DNA of 64,000 nucleotides from CAZIVP01 sp964542915. GTDB taxonomy: Bacteria; Calditrichota; Calditrichia; Calditrichales; Calditrichaceae. Under the pieces are notes generated by a model that was not told where the DNA came from, made no database searches, and saw nothing but the letters and a program-made list of their open reading frames with translations. Each line of letters begins with the position of its first letter. Position 1 is the first letter of the stretch. Position numbers and translations under genes: made by a program. Below, piece by piece: positions 43,733 through 53,307 of the stretch. The DNA is taken from assembly GCA_964542915.1 (NCBI GenBank), contig CAZIVP010000006.1, positions 1 to 64,000 on the forward strand, given 5' to 3'.

Positions 43733-46471
43733 TTATTTGAAATCCGCCACATCCAGGAGCATACGATTGATAACGGCCGCCCAGATATAGGTTTTGTGAT
43801 AGCCCGCCCACTGGTGATCCGGACTATAAAATTCCCAAAGATTGTGGTCTTTTTTCAGTTGCTCAACCATATTTTTGGCGACACGCATGACCAGTTCCCG
43901 GGCTTCCTTCTCATAACCATACTGGATCAGGCCGTCCATCACGAGATAATCCCACTCAACCCAAACCGGTCCATTCCAGTAGCCTTTCGGATTGTAATAA
44001 GAATCATCTGCAGCGAGGGACGGTACACCGTATTGACGCCAGAATTTATCGGGATTGGTTAAGTGCTCGACGAGTCTCTCTGCCTGTGCATCACTGGCAA
44101 CACCGGCCCACATGGGAAGAAAGCCGATAATCTCCTGGCGCTTGAGATCGTTGGGATTCTTAAATGTAAAATCATTATCCTTGCGATCCACCTGGTAATA
44201 AAAACCGTCTGTTTCATCCCAAAAGGTTTCGTTGATCAGACGGCTCCGTTTTTCCGCATCGCTTCGCCATTGTTCCGCTTCTTGCGTCAGCCCCAGCTCT
44301 TGCGCCATTGCAGCAAGCGATTTCGCTTCTTTAACCAACATGGCGTTTAGATCAACGGCATCAAAATTGGTTGGCCATCCGACTTCATCCCAAACAGCGA
44401 CCCGTGCGTCGCGTACCGATTCCAGGACGGCATGGCCGCCCCACTCGCAGAGTCCGTCGTTGTCTTTATCGCGATTGGGTACATAAAAATTGTAGAATTT
44501 TTTACTGGATTCATACATCTCCCGCAAAAAATCACGATCTTTGGTAATTTTATAGACTTCCCAGTTTTGCCAGGCATACCATGGCGCTGATGAAGTTAAC
44601 TCACCATTGTGTTCGATCTTTTCATCCAAATAGGAACCGGTGCGGTAATTGATGTAGCCGTTGTCATACTGGCGCTCGCTGTATACCTTCTGCGAATTCA
44701 TGGCGCTGACGGGATCCATATAGGCATACGCCAGCATGGTGATGCTTTCGTGAAAGACCTGTCCGCCATGGCCCCATCCCCAGGTTGGTTCTCTGGAAAA
44801 AACGTAATAGTTGTAACTGCTTTTGTTTTCGGGCGGTAAAAACACCTGGCGGGCCATATTAAATGCGCTGTAATAAAGCATCTTCAATTCATGGTCCTCA
44901 TACGGTAATTCCGGCACTTCCGCAAACAACATTTCATTACTTTTTACAAAGGGTTCGAGGGCCTTGTTTTGCAGTGCCTCCATTTTTTCGATGATGGCGC
45001 GGCGTTTATCGTCGTCGCGGGCAAAACCGCGCATAATACGCAGATGTTTTGTTTCACCCGGCTCCAGGCTGAGATGCTTTTGCATGGATACAACCCTGGC
45101 AAGGTCGCGCACGTAAGTTTTGCGCTGATCGGGGTATTTCATATCGGTAAGGAAATCGCTGCCAAAGATATTAGTCAATTCATCGCTGGGCATGCTCATG
45201 GTATCTTCGCTCGTATCCACGGCGGTTACGACATACCCGTAAATTTCATCGCCCGTAAGATTTTTATCGGTGAAAAAATTTCTGGAAAGTTTTTCAGCTA
45301 TGGTCTGATAATAACCGTTTTCTCGATAATCCCGCCGGTAAACATTGTAGACAGCGCCGTCCACATGATCCCAGTACAGTCTGATCTCCGTGCCGCTGCC
45401 CCAAACATCCTTCCGAAAGCGTTGCGGTGTGGGCGGCAAAAGGGATTCGGAAAACATCACATCCCGGCGCACACGATCTTTCTTCAAATTCTCGATCCGG
45501 CCGTTTACGTCGGCGACTTCACCGCTTTCGCGACACCTTACATACAGTTGATAGGAATCGTCCTGGTTGAGTGTGTCAAAATTACCCAACTCAATGCCGT
45601 AAAATCCGTATCCGGTTATATTCTGGTCGGTGCTGCCCCAACGCGGCGCAGTCTCAGTGAGTAACCGCGTGCGATCGCCGTTTTTCATCACCATGAGTTG
45701 CGGTTTGGGATTGCTGTGCCGGCATCGTTCTCCGTCTTTGTGCGCCATTTTACCCCAGACCACATATTGCGCCTTTTTATCGAGTCGCACCTGATGCGGA
45801 ATGGAGACGTCGCCCCATTTAAAACTCCTGAAACTGGTCATTCGATGCGCTTGTTCGGACATCATGAAGACATCGTAAACCGGATTGACGTACGGTATAT
45901 CATGGCCCAGTATCCAGCCATCGGGTAGTTCTTCATGATTGAACGTTATGCGCGCATTTTCATTATCGGGTTGAACGTTATTAAAGACGCGATAATCGTT
46001 TCGCAGAAATGAATATAATTTAAAAGGAATGGTCTCTTCTCCCTCATTGCTGATGGTAATATCCTGAATTGCGATCTGCGAACTGTACACCAGAAATAAA
46101 ATATCGACCCGCAAGTCTTTAAAAGGATAATAGTGATACCGCACCAGATCGGGATAAGAGGTTGTTACAACCGCTTCCTTATAGACATCTTTCAAACTGT
46201 AAACAAAGTCGGCGTCGCGTTTAAACGCCAGGCACCAATCGCCGGCGGTATCGGTCTGGAGTTCGATTCCGCGTTCCGGGGCGTAAAACATGAGATGGAA
46301 TCCCTGGTCCAGTGTAAACTCTGAACGCTCCATAGCGGCCGCATAAGTAGTATACAGTGGTGCATCCTTTGTAGCGTTCAGATCAGAAAGGAAGGGTTGC
46401 GCCTCGCCGGCCATAAGACGGTTCGCTAAAATTATTACAATAATGGAAATTACTGTTAAGAGTGTTCGCAT
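43733..46471 (-). CDS. Exported MGH1/GH63-like glycosidase with inserted Cys-pair module and FN3 domain
   Basis: A 912-residue paralogue of the glycosidase at 31043-33190. The N-terminal beta-sandwich (to about 235) and the (alpha/alpha)6 barrel (from about 440) align well, with EPTWGWGHGGQVFHES, YGVPSLAADDSYY and YWNGPVWVEWDYL. Between them sits an insertion of about 200 residues: the Cys-pair module (about 236-340, Cys250 and Cys313, with TAPRW and YGIELGNF) plus a fibronectin-III domain (about 348-435). The start at 46471 gives a clean signal peptide, MRTLLTVISIIVIILANRLM, with GAGG upstream; the longer frame to 46522 has no ribosome site. Location and likely alpha-glycosidase role match its paralogue. 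Confidence 0.8.
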   Translation of the reverse strand: MRTLLTVISIIVIILANRLMAGEAQPFLSDLNATKDAPLYTTYAAAMERSEFTLDQGFHLMFYAPERGIELQTDTAGDWCLAFKRDADFVYSLKDVYKEAVVTTSYPDLVRYHYYPFKDLRVDILFLVYSSQIAIQDITISNEGEETIPFKLYSFLRNDYRVFNNVQPDNENARITFNHEELPDGWILGHDIPYVNPVYDVFMMSEQAHRMTSFRSFKWGDVSIPHQVRLDKKAQYVVWGKMAHKDGERCRHSNPKPQLMVMKNGDRTRLLTETAPRWGSTDQNITGYGFYGIELGNFDTLNQDDSYQLYVRCRESGEVADVNGRIENLKKDRVRRDVMFSESLLPPTPQRFRKDVWGSGTEIRLYWDHVDGAVYNVYRRDYRENGYYQTIAEKLSRNFFTDKNLTGDEIYGYVVTAVDTSEDTMSMPSDELTNIFGSDFLTDMKYPDQRKTYVRDLARVVSMQKHLSLEPGETKHLRIMRGFARDDDKRRAIIEKMEALQNKALEPFVKSNEMLFAEVPELPYEDHELKMLYYSAFNMARQVFLPPENKSSYNYYVFSREPTWGWGHGGQVFHESITMLAYAYMDPVSAMNSQKVYSERQYDNGYINYRTGSYLDEKIEHNGELTSSAPWYAWQNWEVYKITKDRDFLREMYESSKKFYNFYVPNRDKDNDGLCEWGGHAVLESVRDARVAVWDEVGWPTNFDAVDLNAMLVKEAKSLAAMAQELGLTQEAEQWRSDAEKRSRLINETFWDETDGFYYQVDRKDNDFTFKNPNDLKRQEIIGFLPMWAGVASDAQAERLVEHLTNPDKFWRQYGVPSLAADDSYYNPKGYWNGPVWVEWDYLVMDGLIQYGYEKEARELVMRVAKNMVEQLKKDHNLWEFYSPDHQWAGYHKTYIWAAVINRMLLDVADFK

Positions 46472-46568
46472 GGATCGCATCCTCATGTTTAAAAAATCAT
46501 GTTCGGATTGTTGGATTTTCATGAGGGAGTCTCATATTTTCCCCTGATCCCATCAGTATATCGATTCG

Positions 46569-48554
46569 CTACCATGTCGGAACGAAGCGAATCGCGCAGC
46601 CGCCGCCCTCATCCATTTCGACTTTTAAAACATCATTTTTATTAACCAGCCTGCGTTGCGTTTTCACACTACCATAATCTTTGATATCATCCATATATGT
46701 GAAAGCGTAGTAATTATTATCATCCAGAAATTGTAGTGGGATTTCCAGGGAGCGTTGGGACCAGTCCGTCATGGTACCCAGATACCACTCTTTTCCTTGT
46801 CGTCGCGCGAGTGCGATATAATCGCCTACCTCGCCTTCAATAAAACGGGTTTCATCCCAAACAACCGGAACATGTCTCAAAAAATCCGTCCCACGTTTGC
46901 CGAAATAGGCGGCGGGATAATCTACAAGCATCTGTAGCGGGCTTTCGAACACGACGTACATGGCTAACTGATGCGCGCGGGTGCCCATGGCCATGGGCGC
47001 CGTAAAACGCGCTTCAAAGGTTTCCTCGGAGGCCACCCGAAATGCGCCGGGCGTGTAATCCATGGGTCCGGCCAGCATCCGCGTATAGGGTAATATTAAG
47101 TCGTGTTCGGGGTTGCACGCTTCGCTCCATTTGCTGTATTCCAAACCCAATAAACCCTCGCGGGTTAGCAGATTGGGGAAAGTACGGCGCAGGCCGGTGG
47201 GTTTAAAAGCGCCATGAAAGTTGATCATCAAATGATGCTGAGCCGCTTTTTCCACAACACGCCGGTAAAATTGCACCATTTGCTGGTCATCTCGATTCAT
47301 GTAATCCACTTTTAATCCTTTAATGCCCCATTGCTCGTAAAGCGGAAAGGCGCGATCCATCTGATCTCGAACACATTGCCAGTTCAGCCATAACCATACG
47401 CCGACACCGTTTTGTTTGGCATATCGGATAATGGCGGGCATATCGATTTCGGGGATGGTTGTGGTAATATCTTCATCGGCGGTATCGTGTTTTCCATACC
47501 ATTCGGCGTCGATCAATAAATATTCGATGCCCATTTCAGCGGCAAAATCGATGTAATATTTCATGGTTTCGGTGTTCATACCGCCTTCGAATTCTCTTCC
47601 TCTCACCACACGATTGGTCCACCAGGGCCAGACGACCTTTCCGGGTTTTATCCATTGCGGCGCCTCGATTCGCGTGGTTTGCGCCAGGCTCAAAATCACA
47701 TCGGATTCTATAAAACGACCGGGATGTTCCGCCATCCAAAATACCCGCCACGGTAACGATGCGGGTCGTTGGATATCCGCAGCGTAACTGCTGTCGTTTG
47801 GAAGCGGCGCCAAACGACTCAGCAATGTTTGCTGGGCACTTTCGGATCGGGTTAAATACATACCGGCATAATCTGACAGATCCGCTTCCGCTATAGCCAG
47901 CCACAGACCATTTTTCAACTGCATAAGAAAAGGCAATCCGAATAATTGCCCACTCGGCAATTCCGTAAGCATATCATTTGTATACTTATTTTCGTAAGGC
48001 GTTTGAAAATTGGCCAGAGGCAAGGCAAAGACATCGGCGTTATTTTCGAGACGAACACTTAAATGTTCATCTTTAATCTTAAGCGCGTGCTGGCCCGTCT
48101 GTACCGGAAGATGCCACCGAATGGCGGCCGCATCGTTATATACACGCACAATCAGTTCGGCCAGGTAATTGCTGTTTTTTCCGGTTTTGAAAAGAAACCG
48201 GCCTTGATAATAATATTCACTAATTTGCTTGTTTTTGCCGTAATGCAGTTCGCGGGTTGTTTTCACTTTACTTCGCCGGACGGATATCAGGCTGCACAAT
48301 TTTCCGATGGTGTGACCGTTCTTTAATTCCAGATAACAGTCAGAATGTTCGATGACCGAATGATTATCATACCGGATGGAATAGGTTAACGGATTGAAAC
48401 CATTACTATTCTGTTCGCTCTTCTTATCCGTACTCAATTCCACGATCAATCGACCGTCCGGCGATTGCACCGAATGACGGGCCTGAGCAAGACCAATAAG
48501 AAAAAGTAAAGCCGATAAGATGATCAACGGTAATTTAAACAAGGCCGGTCTCAT
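46569..48554 (-). CDS. GH97 glycosidase, retaining (alpha-galactosidase-like) type
   Basis: The 661-residue exported enzyme is a typical GH97: signal peptide (1-25), N-terminal beta-sandwich (to about 295), (beta/alpha)8 barrel and a short C-terminal beta domain. The family splits into inverting alpha-glucosidases and retaining alpha-galactosidases. Here GIKGLKVDYMNRDD provides Asp417 at the position of the retaining nucleophile (Asp415 in BT1871), and the LLTREGLLGLEYSKW region (Glu466 or Glu472) carries the likely acid/base. This favours an alpha-galactosidase or alpha-L-arabinopyranosidase. It begins the long glycosidase unit just after a strong terminator, so a promoter is expected in the 50 bases upstream or beyond. 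Confidence 0.92.
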   Translation of the reverse strand: MRPALFKLPLIILSALLFLIGLAQARHSVQSPDGRLIVELSTDKKSEQNSNGFNPLTYSIRYDNHSVIEHSDCYLELKNGHTIGKLCSLISVRRSKVKTTRELHYGKNKQISEYYYQGRFLFKTGKNSNYLAELIVRVYNDAAAIRWHLPVQTGQHALKIKDEHLSVRLENNADVFALPLANFQTPYENKYTNDMLTELPSGQLFGLPFLMQLKNGLWLAIAEADLSDYAGMYLTRSESAQQTLLSRLAPLPNDSSYAADIQRPASLPWRVFWMAEHPGRFIESDVILSLAQTTRIEAPQWIKPGKVVWPWWTNRVVRGREFEGGMNTETMKYYIDFAAEMGIEYLLIDAEWYGKHDTADEDITTTIPEIDMPAIIRYAKQNGVGVWLWLNWQCVRDQMDRAFPLYEQWGIKGLKVDYMNRDDQQMVQFYRRVVEKAAQHHLMINFHGAFKPTGLRRTFPNLLTREGLLGLEYSKWSEACNPEHDLILPYTRMLAGPMDYTPGAFRVASEETFEARFTAPMAMGTRAHQLAMYVVFESPLQMLVDYPAAYFGKRGTDFLRHVPVVWDETRFIEGEVGDYIALARRQGKEWYLGTMTDWSQRSLEIPLQFLDDNNYYAFTYMDDIKDYGSVKTQRRLVNKNDVLKVEMDEGGGCAIRFVPTW

Positions 48555-48602
48555 TAATGATTCCTCTTAAATCATCAATCGATTAATAAATGACTCCTTT
48601 AT

Positions 48603-48642
48603 AAAAAGGGCCGGAATAACAAAACCAAGGTTATTCCGGCCC
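48603..48642 (-). terminator. Intrinsic terminator after the beta-helix gene
   Basis: Perfect 13-base arms GGGCCGGAATAAC (48608-48620) and GTTATTCCGGCCC (48630-48642) enclose a nine-base loop. In minus-strand direction the stem is followed by TTTTTATAAAGG. It ends the unit of the 1512-residue beta-helix protein. Confidence 0.9.
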
Positions 48643-48676
48643 GACTTCTACGCTGCCGGTTTGATATGCGCTTGGC

Positions 48677-51600
48677 CTATTTCAACATGATCATTTTCAG
48701 AGTTTTCTGAAAATCACCGGCTTCGATGTGGTAGAAGTAAATGCCGCTACTCACCTGATTTCCGTGTGCATCACGGCCATTCCAAACCACGGTGTACTGA
48801 CCGGGTGATTCCTGTTTGTTCACAAGAACCCGTACTTTCTGTCCCAAAGCGTTATAAACGGTTAACTTCACATCGGAACGTTTGGGCAGATCGTAACGAA
48901 TGGTCGTTTCCGGGTTGAATGGATTAGGATAATTTTGTTTAAGGGCATACACTTTCGGCAAGGCTTCGGAATCTTCAATATCGGTAACGCCTTCGCCTTC
49001 ATATGCGCCCAGTTCAGGGGCGGCGCCCACAAACGCCAGGCCGACATCCGTCCCTGCGTTCAACGCCGGACTACCCTCCTGGAGGCGATAGTCATCTTCA
49101 TCAGCGTTTACGAACATGGGATCGGTCATCACATTATCGCCGTAATCTTCGGTAATACTCAGCGTATCTCTGACATTCTCATAGAAGAGATTATGAGACG
49201 AATAAAGATAGCTGTCACCTGCTCTCGTTAACGCCGCACTGTTATCCCAGAAGATGTTATTTTTAACGGTCATCACGCCGTTGGACATATTGTCGCCGGC
49301 CTGATATACGCCCGAATTGTCGCCATAAGGAGACAATGTATCGGTACCGACAACCGTATTGTTGAAGAAATCGGTGAAGCCATAGGACAATACGGCATTG
49401 GCGCCTGTATTGACGAAGTAGTTATGGTGAATAAGCGTCTTGGTTTCTTTTTGTACCCAGATACCGCGCTTATTAGCGCCATAGAATTCGCAATTACGTA
49501 CGATATTCGTAACCGTCGTATCGCCGTTGCCGCGGTTATCATTATAAACGCCGCATGCATAACCGCTGTCCATGTCTTTACCGATATTTATGAATTTGAA
49601 GCCATCGATAATCCATCCGGCGCTGGCGCGGAAGGCAATACCGAAACCATTTTGCTGTTTGGAGCCGTCGATTATGGTCGCCCCGGCGCCATCGGTGGAT
49701 TGAATGGTCAAATTCGATGGACGCGGCGTTCCTATGTAGACATTACCATACGTTCCCGGTCCAACATTAATGGTTGCGCCGTCCAGGGCGTTCTGACAAG
49801 CCATATCGATTCGCGGATACGGATGAGCTTCGGTGCCGTCGGCGGTCAGCGAGTCCGCGCCGGCCATCACATACATCGTCATTAATCCGCCGAATCCCTC
49901 ATAAGCGCCCAGGTCCGGGGCGTCGCCTTCGTATGGCAAGCCCACATCGGTTCCGGCGTCAATGACAGGACTTTCACCATAGACCTGGTAATTGTCTTCT
50001 GCGGGATCGATAAACATAGGATCTTCAAACAGATTATCGCCGTAGTCTTCCGTAATACCAAGCGTATCCCTCACATTCTCGAAAAAGAGGTTGTGAGACG
50101 AATACAGGAAGCTGTCGCCAGCTCTCGTTATCGCCGTACTGTTATCCCAGAAGATGTTATTCTTAACCGTCATCACGCCGTTGGACATATTGTCGCCGGC
50201 CTGATATACACCGGAATTATCGCCGTAAGGCGACAGTGTATCGGTCGATACCACAGTATTGTTAAAGAAATCGGTAAAACCGTAAGACAGAACGGCATTG
50301 GCGCCAGTGCGTACAAAGACGTTGTTATGGATCATGACCTTTGTATTTTTCTGCACCCAAATACCACGTTTGTTGGCATCGTAGAATTTACAATTGCGTA
50401 CGATATTCGTGCTGTTGGTATCGGGATTGGAATTGTAAACGCCGCTGGCGTAGCCGCTGTCCCAGCCTTCGCCGACATTGATAAATGTAAAACCATCAAT
50501 GACCCAACCGGTACCGGCCCGGAATGCAATACCAAAGCCGTTTTCCTGCAACGATCCGTCAATAACGGTGGCTTCAGCGCCATCTGTTGATTTAATGGTC
50601 AGGTTTTCCGGACGCGGTGTTCCGATATAGACATTGCCGTAGGTGCCCGGTTTAACCAAGATCGTAGCGCCATCGGGTGCTACCTTGCAAGCCGTATCAA
50701 TGGCTGCGTAGGGGTGTGCTTCCGTTCCGTCGGCCGTTTCAGGGTCGGCTTCCACATCAACATAGATATTCATGATAGACGTGAATCCTTCGTAAGCGCC
50801 CATATCCGGGGCGGCCCCTTCAAAAGGCAAGCCAACATCAACCCCGGCATCGATGGCCGGACTTTCGGCGTATAACGTATAATCGTCATTTTCGGGATCA
50901 ACAAACAGCGGATCCTCGTAGACGTTTCCGCCGTAATCTTCCGTTACACTGGTGGTATCTTTGCCGTTCTCATAGAAGAGATTGTGAGATGAATAGAGGA
51001 AACTATCTCCGGCGCGCGTGATAGCAGCGCTGTTATCGTCAAAAATATTATTTTTGACCTTCATTACGCCGTTGGACATATTGTCACCGGCCTGATATAC
51101 GCCTGAATTATCGCCGTACGGCGACAGCGTGTCCGTACCAACCACGGTATTGTTGTAGAAATTGGTAAAGCCGTAAGACAATACCGCGTTGGCGCCGGTA
51201 TTCACAAACAAGCAGTTATGGATATCGGTCTTGGTGTTTTTCTGAACCCACACACCGCGTTTGTTTGCACCGTAGAATTCACAATTACGCACGATATTGG
51301 TAACGCTCGTATCGGAATTGGAGTTGTAAACGCCGCTGGCGTATCCGCTGTCCCAGCCTTCGCCGACATTGATGAATGTAAAACCGTCAATGACCCAGCC
51401 TGTGCTGGCGCGGAAGGCAATACCAAAGCCGTTTTCCTGTTGGGAACCATCGATGATGGTTGCTTTCGGACCGTCCGTCGACATGATGGTCAGGTGTTCC
51501 GGACGGGGCGCGCCGATATAGACGTTTCCGTATGTGCCAGGCGCCACGTAGACAGTTGCAGAGTCGGCCGCAGCTTTACAGGCTTCGTCAATGCCCGGAA

Positions 51601-53215
51601 AGGGATTTTCCATCGAACCGTCTGCACTGGCGGTATCGGCGGAAGCATCGGCGTAAACCACTTCCAGATTACGTACATATTCGGTGATATCAGCAGCATC
51701 GCGTGGTTCGACCTTATATTCTCCGAAGGAATAGTAAACAGGTCCTGTAACATCATATTCAAAATCCAGGGTAGGCTCGAAGGCAAATAGCAGATCATCA
51801 ATCATTTGTGCGCCCGAACCGTCATCGATCGTCCATTCCCCATATTGGTTTGCTTCCGTATCGCAAATTCCTGAAGTCTGCACGAGAACGCTTTCGAAAG
51901 CCTCGGCGCCAACTTCACTGGTTTGCAACCCTTTCGGGTCCGGCAAGGTATTTCCAGTGGTCGTTACAACCGTTTCGGTCACATCCGTGATTTCCGTTAA
52001 GCCATAATACTCCGTAACCGTACCGGTTACCCACAGGGAATCGCCACGAACCGCCGAATGCCCGGGGTTATAGACGTAAATACCGGACCAATCGCCCAAT
52101 CCGTCCTGCAGGAAGAAACCGTCGCTGCCTGCAGCGGTAACGACGCCCTTGGTTTTCACGAACTCACCGACGTGCTGTGATGGACCTTCGCCCCAGTCGC
52201 TCGTTACCTGCAATTCCGTAATATCATACTCAACAGGCAAACTCTGATAGGCTGCAATACCGTTGTTAGTGAGTAAATGGAACATGTCGAGCGCACCGTT
52301 ATCCGATTCCCGGACAACCGCTATACCCGTTCCGTTGGAATTGGAATTGAAGGTGTTGGTCAGCATACCTTCCGTAAAAAGGGTGGGATCGGTTTTGGAG
52401 TCGGTCACATCCCAAACCTGCAATTTGGGGCTCGTACTTTCCACATTACCGCCGGCCAAAGCGATCAATTGCATACCACTGGAGGTTTCGATATAATCCA
52501 CATTGTGGAATGCAGATGCAACGAGGCCCGTATTGGTTTCAGCTATAACGGTTCCATCCTTATCGATCAGAGTCGCGGCATTGCCTGCTCCGTTGACCCA
52601 GAGATTGGCGTTCAATGAATCACCGGCCGGTGCGATACCGCCGCGGGCCAAACCGGATGAGACGGATATTTCTTTTTCCACGCTAAAGGTGCTGCCGTCG
52701 TCGGTGGTAAACAGCGTAATGGTGGAAGAACCGGAACCACTGGCATAAATGATGGTGTTTTCGCCTTCGCCGACCACATTAAAGGCGTCTCCTGCCCGGC
52801 CGCTGACGGTGTCGTTAAACGCTTCGGTTGGCGCCGAGGATTCATCCGCCCAACGATAGATTTTAAAACCGGCGCCATCGGTGGTCAGATTACAGGCATA
52901 AATAGCCCCGTCATCGGCGACTGCGACTAAATTCAGATGATATACGCCGCCCGAGACGCCGGTCATATCCAGCGCCGACAGGGAATCGCCGGTAGTCGCA
53001 TCCAAAACATAAATTTGATGGCCGCCTGTACGGCTCGCGACTAAAAGGTGGTCATTGGTGGGATTGAGATCCATTCCGCGGGTTAAATGATCGTTTTGAA
53101 AGAATTCAAAATCGCCCGCATTTTTCTCCCAAACCGTTTCCGTTCCTGTTACCTGAGCCCAAAGGAAGGAAGCGCTCAGCATAACGAGAAGTACAACCAT
53201 AATTTTTTTGCTCAT
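48677..53215 (-). CDS. Secreted right-handed beta-helix protein with three large tandem repeats
   Basis: A 1512-residue exported protein. After the signal peptide (about 1-21) comes a beta-propeller-like region (about 25-340; YVLDATTGD and YRWADES recall DUF4623), then an OB-fold-like domain (about 345-520, with DGFFLQDGLGDWSGIYVYN). Three nearly identical beta-helix units of about 295 residues follow, each running from an ENPFPGID-like start through PGTYGNVYIG, NGFGIAFRA, NNIFDDNSAAITRAGDS and a closing DMGAYEGF. A sorting domain ends the protein. Parallel beta-helices of this kind bind or cleave polysaccharides; no catalytic set could be fixed. The start at 53215 is preferred to 53230 because GAGAGG lies seven bases upstream. 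Confidence 0.86.
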   Translation of the reverse strand: MSKKIMVVLLVMLSASFLWAQVTGTETVWEKNAGDFEFFQNDHLTRGMDLNPTNDHLLVASRTGGHQIYVLDATTGDSLSALDMTGVSGGVYHLNLVAVADDGAIYACNLTTDGAGFKIYRWADESSAPTEAFNDTVSGRAGDAFNVVGEGENTIIYASGSGSSTITLFTTDDGSTFSVEKEISVSSGLARGGIAPAGDSLNANLWVNGAGNAATLIDKDGTVIAETNTGLVASAFHNVDYIETSSGMQLIALAGGNVESTSPKLQVWDVTDSKTDPTLFTEGMLTNTFNSNSNGTGIAVVRESDNGALDMFHLLTNNGIAAYQSLPVEYDITELQVTSDWGEGPSQHVGEFVKTKGVVTAAGSDGFFLQDGLGDWSGIYVYNPGHSAVRGDSLWVTGTVTEYYGLTEITDVTETVVTTTGNTLPDPKGLQTSEVGAEAFESVLVQTSGICDTEANQYGEWTIDDGSGAQMIDDLLFAFEPTLDFEYDVTGPVYYSFGEYKVEPRDAADITEYVRNLEVVYADASADTASADGSMENPFPGIDEACKAAADSATVYVAPGTYGNVYIGAPRPEHLTIMSTDGPKATIIDGSQQENGFGIAFRASTGWVIDGFTFINVGEGWDSGYASGVYNSNSDTSVTNIVRNCEFYGANKRGVWVQKNTKTDIHNCLFVNTGANAVLSYGFTNFYNNTVVGTDTLSPYGDNSGVYQAGDNMSNGVMKVKNNIFDDNSAAITRAGDSFLYSSHNLFYENGKDTTSVTEDYGGNVYEDPLFVDPENDDYTLYAESPAIDAGVDVGLPFEGAAPDMGAYEGFTSIMNIYVDVEADPETADGTEAHPYAAIDTACKVAPDGATILVKPGTYGNVYIGTPRPENLTIKSTDGAEATVIDGSLQENGFGIAFRAGTGWVIDGFTFINVGEGWDSGYASGVYNSNPDTNSTNIVRNCKFYDANKRGIWVQKNTKVMIHNNVFVRTGANAVLSYGFTDFFNNTVVSTDTLSPYGDNSGVYQAGDNMSNGVMTVKNNIFWDNSTAITRAGDSFLYSSHNLFFENVRDTLGITEDYGDNLFEDPMFIDPAEDNYQVYGESPVIDAGTDVGLPYEGDAPDLGAYEGFGGLMTMYVMAGADSLTADGTEAHPYPRIDMACQNALDGATINVGPGTYGNVYIGTPRPSNLTIQSTDGAGATIIDGSKQQNGFGIAFRASAGWIIDGFKFINIGKDMDSGYACGVYNDNRGNGDTTVTNIVRNCEFYGANKRGIWVQKETKTLIHHNYFVNTGANAVLSYGFTDFFNNTVVGTDTLSPYGDNSGVYQAGDNMSNGVMTVKNNIFWDNSAALTRAGDSYLYSSHNLFYENVRDTLSITEDYGDNVMTDPMFVNADEDDYRLQEGSPALNAGTDVGLAFVGAAPELGAYEGEGVTDIEDSEALPKVYALKQNYPNPFNPETTIRYDLPKRSDVKLTVYNALGQKVRVLVNKQESPGQYTVVWNGRDAHGNQVSSGIYFYHIEAGDFQKTLKMIMLK
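48990..51660 (-). repeat. Three ~890 bp intragenic tandem duplications
   Basis: Equivalent points of the three beta-helix units fall near 51655, 50765 and 49875, giving a period of about 890 bases in the DNA. Long stretches are near-identical at nucleotide level, for example the ACGCCGTTGGACATATTGTC segment found in all three. The similarity indicates recent duplication or ongoing gene conversion. Confidence 0.85.
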
Positions 53216-53281
53216 GGTACAACCTCTCATGATTAGATTAAAACATTTCAGTGAATTGTTGGTCTTTTCGTGATCTTACCC

Positions 53282-53293
53282 ATCACCTCCTTT
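53282..53293 (-). promoter_or_regulatory. Perfect Shine-Dalgarno sequence in the leader of the beta-helix gene
   Basis: On the minus strand, AAAGGAGGTGAT matches the complement of the conserved 16S rRNA 3' end at all 12 positions. It is about 65 bases upstream of the true start, which has its own GAGAGG. The GTGAT end can pair with ATCAC (53270-53274), forming a small hairpin. It may act as a standby ribosome site; no convincing peptide is encoded after it. Confidence 0.3.
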
Positions 53294-53307
53294 GTTATGG
53301 TTTTCTC

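Noticed and set aside
48990..51660. Regular repeats that might suggest a CRISPR-like array
   Set aside because: The repeat unit is ~890 bases and codes for a beta-helix in one frame; no short repeat/spacer alternation is present.
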